A stretch of 64,000 nucleotides of DNA from an uncultured eubacterium 1-6. Lineage in GTDB: Bacteria; Bacillota; Clostridia; Lachnospirales; Lachnospiraceae. Where the stretch lies: positions 120,574-184,573 of the forward strand of contig CAIFEZ010000004.1 of the NCBI GenBank assembly GCA_903789595.1, written 5' to 3'. Of this stretch, positions 10,911-18,929 are shown piece after piece. The notes beneath the pieces were generated by a model. The model was not told where the DNA came from. It did no database searches and worked only from the letters and a program-made list of their open reading frames with translations. Positions within the stretch are counted from its first letter, which is position 1. The number at the start of each line of letters is the position of its first letter. A program made the position numbers and the translations under genes.

Positions 10911-12337
10911 AGGACAGGAAAGGATGGAGGCTTCAGTATCATCTGATGCCTCCCGACGGATGGCTGAATGATCCCAACGGACTCTGTCAGTTTCAGGGAG
11001 TCTATCATATCTTCTTCCAGTATTCACCGAATACCCCGGGACCGGATGGCAGATTTGCCAGAACATGGGGACATTATGCCGGAAGAGATCTCCTTCACCT
11101 GAAATACATGGGGATTCCATTCTGGCCGACAGATCCGATTGACCGTGACGGATGCTATTCCGGATCTGCGCTGACGTACGGCGGACACATCCGGCTGTAC
11201 TACACGGGCAATGTCAAGGAGCCGGGAGATCACGATTATACCTACAGCGGAAGGCAGGCAAACGAGATTCTGGTCGAAACCGACGGAGAGAATTTCAGCG
11301 GTAAGAACTGTCTTCTGACGAGCCGGGACTACCCGAAGAACTGCACCTGCCACGTGCGCGATCCCAAGGTCTGGAAGGACGGGAACACCTTCTATATGGT
11401 TCTCGGCGCCAGGGTCAAGGGCCCGGATCTGTCCGCAGACTCCGATTTCGGAGAGGTCCTGTTTTATCAGAGCCCGGACGGCATCCACTGGAGCTTACTG
11501 AAATCGCTCACCTCAGAGGAGCGTTTCGGCTACATGTGGGAATGCCCGGATTATTTCAGCCTCGGCGGAAAGACTTTTCTGTCACTTTGTCCTCAGGGAC
11601 TTCCGAAAGAGGAATACCGGTATCAGAATATGTATCAGTCCGGTTATTTCACCGTGGAAGGATCCCTCGGCGGAGCGCAGTACCTTCATGATTTCCGCGA
11701 ATGGGATTACGGCTTTGACTTCTATGCGCCCCAGAGCTTTGTCGATGAGAAGGGACGCCGTCTCTTCATCGGCTGGGTAGGAATGCCGGATGCACCATAT
11801 ACCAACCCGACCGCAGAACCCAAGGGAAAAGGATGGGAAAACTGTCTCACCGTTCCCAGAGAGATTTCTCTTGAGAACGGAGTCATCCGACAGAATCCTG
11901 TAGAAGAGCTGAAGAATCTGCGATATGATGAGACACCGGTGATGCCACACGGAAGCATGGTACTTCCCGACGGAGCCGGAGATTTTGAAATTTCTCTCCT
12001 GGAAGGAACGGGAGATCTTGCGTGGGATATTCATTTCGGCGACGGGGCAGTACTGTCATACCGGGAAGATCTGCTGCGTCTTAATTTGACAGATTCGGTC
12101 GGATTCGGTCGTAAGGAACGCCGCGTGATCATCCCGGACATTGAATTTATCCGGATTCTTGTAGATTCCTCGCTGCTCGAAATCTATATCAATGACGGCG
12201 AGTATGTGATCACATCGAGATTCTATCCGGAATACACAGGAGACCGACAGAATCTCACCATATCGTTCAACTGCGAACTGGCTGCAATCACCGGATGGAA
12301 AATGAAGACGATGGATACCAACCGGAATCTTATATGA
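10904..12337 (+). CDS. scrB: Sucrose-6-phosphate hydrolase (GH32)
   Basis: A 477-residue glycoside hydrolase family 32 enzyme without a signal peptide, so cytoplasmic. The five-bladed propeller carries the nucleophile Asp23 in WLNDPNG, transition-state Asp153 in RDPK and acid/base Glu213 in WECPDYF. A C-terminal beta-sandwich follows about residue 330. It would split the imported sucrose 6-phosphate into glucose 6-phosphate and fructose. The ATG lies inside the end of the permease gene, so translation is probably coupled. Fructan-derived phosphorylated substrates are an alternative. Confidence 0.92.
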   Translation: MLKDRKGWRLQYHLMPPDGWLNDPNGLCQFQGVYHIFFQYSPNTPGPDGRFARTWGHYAGRDLLHLKYMGIPFWPTDPIDRDGCYSGSALTYGGHIRLYYTGNVKEPGDHDYTYSGRQANEILVETDGENFSGKNCLLTSRDYPKNCTCHVRDPKVWKDGNTFYMVLGARVKGPDLSADSDFGEVLFYQSPDGIHWSLLKSLTSEERFGYMWECPDYFSLGGKTFLSLCPQGLPKEEYRYQNMYQSGYFTVEGSLGGAQYLHDFREWDYGFDFYAPQSFVDEKGRRLFIGWVGMPDAPYTNPTAEPKGKGWENCLTVPREISLENGVIRQNPVEELKNLRYDETPVMPHGSMVLPDGAGDFEISLLEGTGDLAWDIHFGDGAVLSYREDLLRLNLTDSVGFGRKERRVIIPDIEFIRILVDSSLLEIYINDGEYVITSRFYPEYTGDRQNLTISFNCELAAITGWKMKTMDTNRNLI

Positions 12338-12387
12338 TTATTTTTCATAAAACAGCTTAACGATTGTCCCCATATACGTTATAATCT

Positions 12388-12561
12388 ACTGTATAAGCTC
12401 TTCGAAAACGCAGACAGGATCGTCGCACGCGAAGCGCGCGTAAGAAACTGGATGCGCTTTCGAAGGCAACAGGTATGAGGATGAAGCGCGATAGCGCAAA
12501 ATCCTCATACCTGTAGCGACGCGAGAGCACGAAGTGCGAAGCGGCGCGTAGCTTATACAGT
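12388..12561. repeat. R1 palindromic repeat element, long copy (R1a)
   Basis: A 174-bp unit bounded by perfect 12-bp terminal inverted repeats, ACTGTATAAGCT (12388-12399) and AGCTTATACAGT (12550-12561). Inside is a perfect 14-bp stem, ACAGGTATGAGGAT (12469-12482) with ATCCTCATACCTGT (12501-12514), capped by GCGC-gata-GCGC. It has no coding potential. It lies between scrB and ptsH and resembles a non-autonomous mobile or RNA-structural element. Confidence 0.7.
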
Positions 12562-12571
12562 ATGTAAAAAC

Positions 12572-12629
12572 AGCTCTTCGAAAACGCAGACAGGCCCGCC
12601 TGTCGTGAAGCGCGCGTAAGCTTATATAA
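12572..12629. repeat. R1 repeat, short copy (R1b)
   Basis: Positions 12572-12594 repeat 12396-12418 of R1a exactly (23 bp). The unit then folds through ACAGG-cccg-CCTGT and ends CGCGCGTAAGCTTATA, an imperfect right terminus. It is an internally shortened relative 10 bp after R1a and 63 bp before the ptsH start. Confidence 0.65.
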
Positions 12630-12691
12630 TTTGTAGCACAATGTATCACATGAATGTTTATCATATATTTTATTCAGGAGGTTCAGATACC

Positions 12692-12949
12692 ATGAAAAGC
12701 TTTAAATATGTCATCACAGATCCAGTAGGAATTCACGCAAGACCGGCAGGTGATCTTGTCGCAGCTGCCAAGAAGTACAGCTCTGATATCACGATAAAGG
12801 CTCATGGTAAGCAGGCAGGCGCGAAAAAGCTGATTCAGCTTATGGGTCTCGGGGTAAAGCAGGGCGATGAAATTGAAGTTGTCGTTGAAGGCGCAGATGA
12901 AGAGACCGCTGCTTCCGGACTTGAAGCATTCCTTAAGAACAATCTTTAA
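12692..12949 (+). CDS. ptsH: PTS phosphocarrier protein HPr
   Basis: An 85-residue protein with the HPr fold. His15 in GIHARPAG is the residue phosphorylated by Enzyme I, and the protein passes the phosphate to EIIA domains such as that of the upstream permease. The position equal to Ser46, target of HPr kinase, is Lys46 (GAKKLIQLMGLG), so catabolite control through HPr(Ser-P) appears impossible for this copy. CAGGAGG lies 9 nt before ATG 12692. A terminator at 12999-13036 separates it from ptsI, so each may be transcribed on its own. Confidence 0.93.
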   Translation: MKSFKYVITDPVGIHARPAGDLVAAAKKYSSDITIKAHGKQAGAKKLIQLMGLGVKQGDEIEVVVEGADEETAASGLEAFLKNNL

Positions 12950-12998
12950 GTTTCCTAAAAGAAAATGTCTGCCCGGAAATTCATAAGTATGTATCATT

Positions 12999-13036
12999 GC
13001 TGCCGCAGAGCTCGATCTGGCTCCGGCAGCTTTTTT
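12999..13036 (+). terminator. Intrinsic terminator after ptsH
   Basis: GCTGCCG (12999-13005) pairs with CGGCAGC (13024-13030), followed by six T (13031-13036). Confidence 0.8.
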
Positions 13037-13087
13037 CAAAGGCGACACAGGTCCCGGCATGGAACCACATAAAACACCGCGACAATG

Positions 13088-13137
13088 CTCATACCTGTAG
13101 CCACGCGAAAGTACCAAGTGTATAGCGGCACTTATCA
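13088..13137. repeat. Degenerate R1 repeat, right half (R1c)
   Basis: The stretch starting CTCATACCTGTAGCCACGCG resembles R1a from 12505 onward (CTCATACCTGTAGCGACGCG), then decays. The left half is barely recognisable upstream. It sits in the 305-bp gap between ptsH and ptsI, which otherwise shows only the ptsH terminator and the ptsI ribosome site. Confidence 0.5.
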
Positions 13138-13254
13138 TAAGATCTGGTGCAAGCAATCGCTTGCGTTGTTATTGTAGAGATTTTCTTCCCCAAACGCATA
13201 GACATGTACAGGATATAAAATCAAGATATTTTGAAAGAAAGGATATCAGGACAT

Positions 13255-14913
13255 ATGGAAAAATTTGAAGGAAAGGCCATATTCAAGGGCGTTGCGATCG
13301 GAAGAATCATGTATTACGGCAAAAAAGAAAACATCGTAAAACGCTTTAAGATTGACGATACTGCGGCTGAAATCGAGCGCTATGACAACGCGAGAAAGGA
13401 GTCCATTGAGCAGCTGAAAAAGCTTCACGACGATGCCGTGAAAAAAGTCGGAGAGGAGAATGCTGCTATTTTTGAGGTGCACGCGATGTTGCTGGAAGAT
13501 GACGACTTCAACGACTCCGTACACAACATGATTGAGAACGAAGAAGTGAACGCTGAATACGCGACCGCCGTTACCGGCGAGAATTTCTCCAAAATGTTCG
13601 CGGAAATGGAGGATGAATACTTCAAGGCACGATCTGCCGACATGAAGGACATCTCAGAACGCGTAATCTCCGTGCTTTCCGGAAAGGACACAACCGCAAC
13701 CTTTGATCAACCCGTGATCATTGCAGCTGACGACCTCATGCCAAGTGAAACCGTACAGCTCGACAAGGATAAAGTTCTCGCGTTTGTGACCAAATACGGT
13801 TCCGCGAATTCCCATACGGCAATCCTGGCAAGAACCATGAATATTCCTGCGCTCATTAATATTCCGGTTGACCCCTCCTGGGACGGAAAGATGGCAATCG
13901 TCGACGGTCACACCGGAGCCTTCTATTTAAACCCTGATGAGGACACCATCCATGAGATGACCGCCAAGCAGGATAAGGATCTTGAAGAACGGCGTCTTCT
14001 CCAGGAACTCAAGGGGAAGGAAAACATATCCCTTGATGGAAAGAGAATCCATCTTTATGCCAACATCGGCGGGCTCAAGGATCTTGCCTCTGTTCTGGCT
14101 AACGATGGCGGAGGCGTCGGTCTGTTCCGGAGCGAATTTCTTTATATCGGACGTGACAGCATGCCTACCGAGGAGGAACAGTTCCAGGCCTACAAAGCAG
14201 TTGCGCAGACATTGGCCGGAAAAAAGGTCATCATCCGGACGCTTGACATCGGCGCCGATAAGCAGGCTGACTATCTGCATCTCGACAAGGAAGATAATCC
14301 GGCACTCGGATTCCGCGCAATCCGTATTTGCCTGACCCGCCCGGAGATCTTCAAGACGCAGCTCCGCGCCATCTACCGCGCCAGCGCCTATGGAACCATC
14401 TCCGTCATGTATCCGATGATCACTTCAACAGAGGAAGTAGAAGAGATCAAGAAGATCTCAGCCGCTGTACGCGCAGAACTGTCAGCTGACGGAGTACCGT
14501 TCGGCAATGTGGAAGAGGGAATCATGATCGAGACTCCCGCCGCGGCGATTATTTCCGACGAGCTCGGCAAAATGGTGGACTTCTTCAGCATCGGAACCAA
14601 TGATCTTACGCAGTACACACTGGCCATGGGCCGCCAGAACGACAAGCTGGACCGCTTCTATAATCCGCATCATCCTGCGGTTCTCCGACTGATACAGAAG
14701 GTTATCGAAAACGGCCATGCCGGCGGCGCCTGGGTCGGAATCTGCGGTGAGCTCGGAGCAGACACCTCCCTGACCGAAACATTCCTGCAGATGGGCGTCG
14801 ATGAGCTTTCGGTATCGCCGTCCATGATCCTCCCCGTAAGAGAAGCCATCCGGAAAAGCTATGCCGGAAAGGATGCAAAGTCCGGTTGTTTTTCACAGGA
14901 AGAACAGATATAA
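13255..14913 (+). CDS. ptsI: PTS Enzyme I (phosphoenolpyruvate-protein phosphotransferase)
   Basis: A 552-residue cytoplasmic enzyme. The N-terminal HPr-binding and phospho-histidine domain has GSANSHTAILARTMNIPAL with the active His, and the C-terminal PEP barrel has GGVGLFRSEFLY and SIGTNDLTQYTLAMGRQN. It takes phosphate from PEP and gives it to HPr His15, energising all PTS permeases. An in-frame TTG at 13231 exists; I use ATG 13255 because the product then starts like other Enzyme I proteins (MEKFEGKAIFKGVAIG) and AAAGGA is 11 nt upstream. Confidence 0.95.
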   Translation: MEKFEGKAIFKGVAIGRIMYYGKKENIVKRFKIDDTAAEIERYDNARKESIEQLKKLHDDAVKKVGEENAAIFEVHAMLLEDDDFNDSVHNMIENEEVNAEYATAVTGENFSKMFAEMEDEYFKARSADMKDISERVISVLSGKDTTATFDQPVIIAADDLMPSETVQLDKDKVLAFVTKYGSANSHTAILARTMNIPALINIPVDPSWDGKMAIVDGHTGAFYLNPDEDTIHEMTAKQDKDLEERRLLQELKGKENISLDGKRIHLYANIGGLKDLASVLANDGGGVGLFRSEFLYIGRDSMPTEEEQFQAYKAVAQTLAGKKVIIRTLDIGADKQADYLHLDKEDNPALGFRAIRICLTRPEIFKTQLRAIYRASAYGTISVMYPMITSTEEVEEIKKISAAVRAELSADGVPFGNVEEGIMIETPAAAIISDELGKMVDFFSIGTNDLTQYTLAMGRQNDKLDRFYNPHHPAVLRLIQKVIENGHAGGAWVGICGELGADTSLTETFLQMGVDELSVSPSMILPVREAIRKSYAGKDAKSGCFSQEEQI

Positions 14914-15028
14914 TAAAAATATACAAAAACCCATGAACTGCATGGCAATATATCATGCACAATGATGATTTCACGCCTGCATGCTTCGGCTTCGACCCGG
15001 TTTCCCTTATATGACCGCGTCACAGAAC

Positions 15029-15063
15029 CCGGAATTGTCCCACAGGGAAAGGGAGAATTCCGG
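15029..15063. repeat. Inverted repeat downstream of ptsI
   Basis: CCGGAATT (15029-15036) pairs with AATTCCGG (15056-15063), with TCCC/GGGA pairing inside. The 284-bp gap between ptsI and glgA has no gene; this hairpin could help end ptsI transcripts but has no T-run. Confidence 0.4.
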
Positions 15064-15133
15064 AAATGATTTACGCGAACAGCGAGCCACAGCCGAATGC
15101 AAAGTATTCGTGTGGGGCGAGCGTCGCGATAGT

Positions 15134-15164
15134 GAGATAAAACCCGCCAAGCGCGTTTTATCTC
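15134..15164. repeat. Perfect 10-bp inverted repeat in the glgA leader
   Basis: GAGATAAAAC (15134-15143) and GTTTTATCTC (15155-15164) are perfect complements around an 11-nt loop. It ends 14 bp before the AGGAGG of glgA. Its preceding GTCGCGATAG resembles the inner part of R1, hinting at kinship. Confidence 0.5.
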
Positions 15165-15197
15165 GTTCCATTTGCGTGAGGAGGTTATTCAGCAGCG

Positions 15198-16643
15198 ATG
15201 AAGAAAATACTATTTGCAGCATCTGAGTGTGTCCCTTTTATCAAAACCGGAGGTCTCGCAGACGTTGTCGGTTCTCTCCCGAAATGTCTGAACAAGGAAT
15301 ATTATGACTGCAGGGTGGTAATCCCGAAGTACACAAAGATCGCGGAGAAATATTCCAGCCAGATGGAATATGTCACCAATTTTTACATGGATCTCAACTG
15401 GCGGCAGCAGTACGTAGGCATCTTCAGGATGGAATATGAAGGGATCACCTATTATTTCATCGATAATGAAGAGCATTTTTCCGGTGATCAGATCTATGGC
15501 GGCATGCCCTGGGATCTTGAAAAGTTCGCGTTTTTCTCCAAGGCTGTTCTGTCCATCCTTCCGATTATCGACTTCCGCCCGGATGTCATTCACTGCCATG
15601 ACTGGCAGACCGGACTGATACCCGTTTATCTCCATGAGCGGTTCCAGGGCAATGAGTTTTTCCGCGGCATCAAGAGCGTGATGACCATCCACAACCTGAA
15701 ATTCCAGGGCATCTGGGATACCGCAACGATGAAGAGCATCACAGGCCTTTCGGACTACTATTTTACGCCGGACAAAATGGAATACAACAAGGACGGCAGC
15801 TATCTGAAGGGCGGTCTTGTCTATGCTGACGCCATCACCACGGTGAGCAAAACCTATGCTGAGGAAATCAAGACACCGTTTTACGGAGAGGGCCTTGACG
15901 GCCTGATGCGCGCCCGCGCGCATGATCTGCGCGGCATTGTCAACGGCATTGATTATGAAGAATATAATCCGGAGACAGACCCGCTCATCGTTCAGAATTA
16001 TAATGCAAAGAATTTCCGCAAGGAAAAGCAGAAGAACAAGACCGCGCTTCAGGAGGAGCTCGGACTCGAAGCAGATCCGAAGGTGATGATGATCGGTATT
16101 GTATCCCGCCTGACTGACCAAAAAGGTCTCGATCTGATCGCCTATATGATGGATGAGATCTGCCAGGATGCCATTCAGCTCGTCGTTCTCGGAACCGGTG
16201 ATCCGAAGTATGAGAACATGTTCCGCCATTTTGCCTGGAAGTACGACAAGAAGGTATCCGCGAACATTTATTATTCAAACGATCTCTCGCATAAAATCTA
16301 TGCGGCCTGTGACGCCTTCCTCATGCCGTCTCTCTTTGAGCCGTGCGGACTCAGCCAGCTGATGTCTCTTCGCTACGGAACGGTGCCGATCGTCCGCGAG
16401 ACCGGCGGACTTAAGGACACCGTAGAGCCGTACAATGAATATGAAGGCACGGGAACCGGCTTCTCCTTCGCGAACTACAACGCGCATGAGATGCTGGGAA
16501 CCATTCGCTACGCAGAACGGATTTACTACGATAAGAGAAGAGAATGGAATAAAATCATCGACCGCGCAATGGCCGCCGACTTCTCATGGTACCGTTCCGC
16601 GCTGGAGTATCAGGAACTCTATGACTGGCTGATCGGCTACTGA
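15198..16643 (+). CDS. glgA: Glycogen synthase (ADP-glucose type)
   Basis: A 481-residue GT5 glycosyltransferase. It starts MKKILFAASECVPFIKTGGL; the KTGGLADVVGSLPK loop binds ADP-glucose. The C-terminal half has GIVSRLTDQKGLDLI and FEPCGLSQLMSLRYGTVPIV with the conserved Glu and Cys. It elongates alpha-1,4-glucan from ADP-glucose in the cytoplasm. No other glg genes are adjacent. AGGAGG at 15179-15184 is 13 nt from the ATG, longer than usual, with a hairpin just before it. A GC-rich hairpin at 16671-16700 follows. Confidence 0.95.
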   Translation: MKKILFAASECVPFIKTGGLADVVGSLPKCLNKEYYDCRVVIPKYTKIAEKYSSQMEYVTNFYMDLNWRQQYVGIFRMEYEGITYYFIDNEEHFSGDQIYGGMPWDLEKFAFFSKAVLSILPIIDFRPDVIHCHDWQTGLIPVYLHERFQGNEFFRGIKSVMTIHNLKFQGIWDTATMKSITGLSDYYFTPDKMEYNKDGSYLKGGLVYADAITTVSKTYAEEIKTPFYGEGLDGLMRARAHDLRGIVNGIDYEEYNPETDPLIVQNYNAKNFRKEKQKNKTALQEELGLEADPKVMMIGIVSRLTDQKGLDLIAYMMDEICQDAIQLVVLGTGDPKYENMFRHFAWKYDKKVSANIYYSNDLSHKIYAACDAFLMPSLFEPCGLSQLMSLRYGTVPIVRETGGLKDTVEPYNEYEGTGTGFSFANYNAHEMLGTIRYAERIYYDKRREWNKIIDRAMAADFSWYRSALEYQELYDWLIGY

Positions 16644-16670
16644 TCAGCGGACTTTAAAACGATTCACCGC

Positions 16671-16700
16671 CCGGGCAGGGATGTGTTGATCCCTGCCCGG
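16671..16700 (+). terminator. Hairpin after glgA, probable terminator
   Basis: CCGGGCAGGGAT (16671-16682) and ATCCCTGCCCGG (16689-16700) form a perfect 12-bp stem with a 6-nt loop. No T-run follows, so its efficiency as an intrinsic terminator is uncertain. Confidence 0.5.
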
Positions 16701-16724
16701 TCAGGTGTAAACAGCAACTTTGGA

Positions 16725-16753
16725 TTGACGCGGCGGAATCAGAAAGCTATAAT
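16725..16753 (+). promoter_or_regulatory. Strong-looking promoter with no gene directly behind it
   Basis: TTGACG (16725-16730) and TATAAT (16748-16753) with a 17-bp spacer. The next 150 bp are T-rich and hold no credible gene; recA starts 350 bp later. It could give recA a second, LexA-independent transcript or drive a small RNA. Confidence 0.45.
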
Positions 16754-16908
16754 AAAACCATATCTCACATCACATGATTTTCTTCATACATTCCCTTTTA
16801 CCTCGTATTCATCTTTTATTTTGTTTGCTTTTTTCAGCGGAGCTATTCTATTTTCTGCTGCGCCCGTCCGAAGGCATATCCTCGCATACCATTGTACATT
16901 TTCATGCA

Positions 16909-16937
16909 TTGACAAGGTTTTCAAAGTAGTGTAGTAT
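16909..16937 (+). promoter_or_regulatory. recA promoter
   Basis: TTGACA (16909-16914) and TAGTAT (16932-16937) with a 17-bp spacer, directly followed by a LexA box. Confidence 0.7.
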
Positions 16938-16950
16938 ATTATTCAGTATA

Positions 16951-16964
16951 CGAACAGATGTTCG
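16951..16964 (+). promoter_or_regulatory. LexA (SOS) operator of recA
   Basis: CGAACAGATGTTCG is a perfect match to the Gram-positive SOS box pattern GAAC-N4-GTTC with flanking C/G. It lies 13 bp downstream of the -10 box, so bound LexA would block recA transcription until DNA damage. Confidence 0.88.
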
Positions 16965-17102
16965 CTTTTGTCCGGGCAAGCGTTTGATTCCTTCCGGACA
17001 TGATCTCACAGGAAAGGAGAGTCCACTCGAAACCGCAGACACAGAAGATTCCGGACTGCGCGGGATCTTTCCTTTCTCTGCGTTTTCAGTGACGATATTA
17101 TC

Positions 17103-18188
17103 ATGGCATCAAATACCAATTCAAATCAGAACCAGGACAAGCAGCGTGCGCTGGACGCAGCTCTCGGTCAGATCGAGAAGCAGTTCGGAAAAGGTGCGGT
17201 AATGAAGCTCGGCGATCAGGGCGCGAATCTGAATATCGAGGCGATTCCGACAGGATCCCTGAGCCTTGATATTGCGCTCGGTGTAGGAGGAATCCCGAGG
17301 GGAAGGATCGTTGAGATCTACGGACCGGAATCTTCCGGTAAGACCACGGTAGCACTTCATATGGTCGCAGAAGTGCAGAAGAGGGGCGGAATTGCCGGCT
17401 TTATCGATGCCGAGCACGCGCTGGATCCGGTCTATGCGAAGAATATCGGCGTGGATATCGACAATCTCTATATTTCTCAGCCGGATTCCGGCGAGCAGGC
17501 ACTTGAGATTACCGAAACCATGGTCCGTTCAGGCGCTATTGACATCATCATCGTTGACTCGGTTGCAGCCCTCGTTCCGAAGGCGGAGATTGACGGAGAA
17601 ATGGGCGATTCTCACGTGGGCCTGCAGGCGAGAATGATGTCACAGGCATGCCGCAAGCTCACCGCGGCGATCAGCAAGACCAACTGTGTCGTTGTATTTA
17701 TCAACCAGCTTCGTGAAAAGGTCGGTGTCATGTTCGGCAACCCTGAGACAACCACGGGCGGCCGCGCATTGAAATTCTACGCTTCCGTTCGTCTGGATGT
17801 GCGCAGAATCGAATCCCTGAAGCAGGGCGGCGAGGTGATCGGCAACCATACCCGTGTCAGAGTGGTGAAGAACAAGGTGGCGCCGCCGTTCAAGGAAGCG
17901 GAGTTCGACATCATGTTCGGCAAAGGAATCTCCCGGGAGGCGGACATCCTCGATCTTGCCGCCAATCTCGGAATTATCAATAAGAGCGGCGCATGGTACT
18001 CTTATCTCGGGGAGAAGATCGGACAGGGCCGCGAGAATGCCAAGCAGTATCTGGCTCAGAATCCGGAGGTTATGTCTGAGGTCGAGAACAAGGTCCGCGA
18101 GGCCTACGGCCTTCCGTCAGACGGAATTGCTGCAGAGGTGTCTTCCGCCGGCATTTCATCCGGATCCGACGAATCCGATGAAGAGTAA
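17103..18188 (+). CDS. recA: Recombinase RecA
   Basis: A 361-residue recombinase with Walker [10 protein letters not shown] (74-82), the DNA-binding loops around [12 protein letters not shown] and [20 protein letters not shown], and the C-terminal acidic tail ending ESDEE. It forms filaments on single-stranded DNA, exchanges strands and triggers LexA self-cleavage. The only credible start is ATG 17103, yet no Shine-Dalgarno is seen within 20 nt; an AGGAAAGGAGAG lies about 90 nt upstream and can pair with TTTCCTTTCTCT nearer the start. recX follows 38 bp downstream. Confidence 0.97.
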   Translation: MASNTNSNQNQDKQRALDAALGQIEKQFGKGAVMKLGDQGANLNIEAIPTGSLSLDIALGVGGIPRGRIVEIYGPESSGKTTVALHMVAEVQKRGGIAGFIDAEHALDPVYAKNIGVDIDNLYISQPDSGEQALEITETMVRSGAIDIIIVDSVAALVPKAEIDGEMGDSHVGLQARMMSQACRKLTAAISKTNCVVVFINQLREKVGVMFGNPETTTGGRALKFYASVRLDVRRIESLKQGGEVIGNHTRVRVVKNKVAPPFKEAEFDIMFGKGISREADILDLAANLGIINKSGAWYSYLGEKIGQGRENAKQYLAQNPEVMSEVENKVREAYGLPSDGIAAEVSSAGISSGSDESDEE

Positions 18189-18226
18189 CCGATGACTTTG
18201 CACTGTCAGGGGGAGACAGACAACCA

Positions 18227-18763
18227 ATGAAAGAATGGAATGCTGCATCCTTCATAACCGATCGCGGCGGAGAATCCCGGGAGACTCCGAAATCTCCTGT
18301 ACTGACAGAGGAATCCAGAAAGGCAGCCGCAAGAGCAATGAAGCTTCTGCTGTATAAGGGCAGAACCAGGCAGGAGCTTCAGAAACGGCTGATAGAAGAG
18401 GGTTTTCCGGAGGATCACGCCGCTGATGCGGTTGAATATTGCCGGTCATTCGGATATGTTAACGATGAGAAATACGCGGAGAATTATATTGCATCGATGA
18501 AACTCCGGAAAAGCCGGAACATGATCCGGCGGGAGCTGGAGGATAAGGGCGTTCCGGAAGAGGATATCTGTCAGGCATTTGAGGAAATACCCTATGATGA
18601 GGGAGACCTGGTATATCAGCTTGTCGTGAAAAAAGCCGGAGATCCGCATCCGATGGATGAGAAGGAACTGCGCAGGACCTATGGCTACCTGGCACGGAAG
18701 GGTTTTCCTTCTTCTGAAATCTGGAAAGCTCTTCGAGCTTTTCAGGAAGAATCCGGAATATAA
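18227..18763 (+). CDS. recX: Regulatory protein RecX
   Basis: A 178-residue, mostly helical protein with RecX-type three-helix repeats: AARAMKLLLYKGRTRQEL (about 35-52), then GYVNDEKYAENYI and RKSRNMIRRELEDKGV. RecX binds RecA filaments and limits or modulates them. The position right after recA and the sequence repeats support the call. GGGGA precedes ATG 18227. It is likely cotranscribed with recA and therefore SOS-induced. Confidence 0.88.
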   Translation: MKEWNAASFITDRGGESRETPKSPVLTEESRKAAARAMKLLLYKGRTRQELQKRLIEEGFPEDHAADAVEYCRSFGYVNDEKYAENYIASMKLRKSRNMIRRELEDKGVPEEDICQAFEEIPYDEGDLVYQLVVKKAGDPHPMDEKELRRTYGYLARKGFPSSEIWKALRAFQEESGI

Positions 18764-18852
18764 CCCCATTTTCCTCATCAGATCCCCGTCTCACCACATG
18801 TCTTTCTGACAATTCTATTCAGTCAGTTTTTGACAATTCGTCCATCACAGCG

Positions 18853-18881
18853 TTGACAATATTGTGAAAAATGTATAAAAT
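18853..18881 (+). promoter_or_regulatory. rny promoter
   Basis: TTGACA (18853-18858) and TAAAAT (18876-18881) with a 17-bp spacer, 49 bp upstream of the rny start. Confidence 0.6.
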
Positions 18882-18929
18882 GAATACTGGTATTGAACTG
18901 TGACAACAAAATAAGGAGGTACATTTGTA

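Noticed and set aside
8961..11120. 719-codon open frame on the minus strand opposite the sugar PTS permease
   Set aside because: It mirrors the codon pattern of the real permease, has no motif and no ribosome site, and spans the start of the hydrolase.
16683..16934. 83-codon frame upstream of recA
   Set aside because: It covers a promoter and T-rich DNA, has no ribosome site, and its sequence is low complexity.
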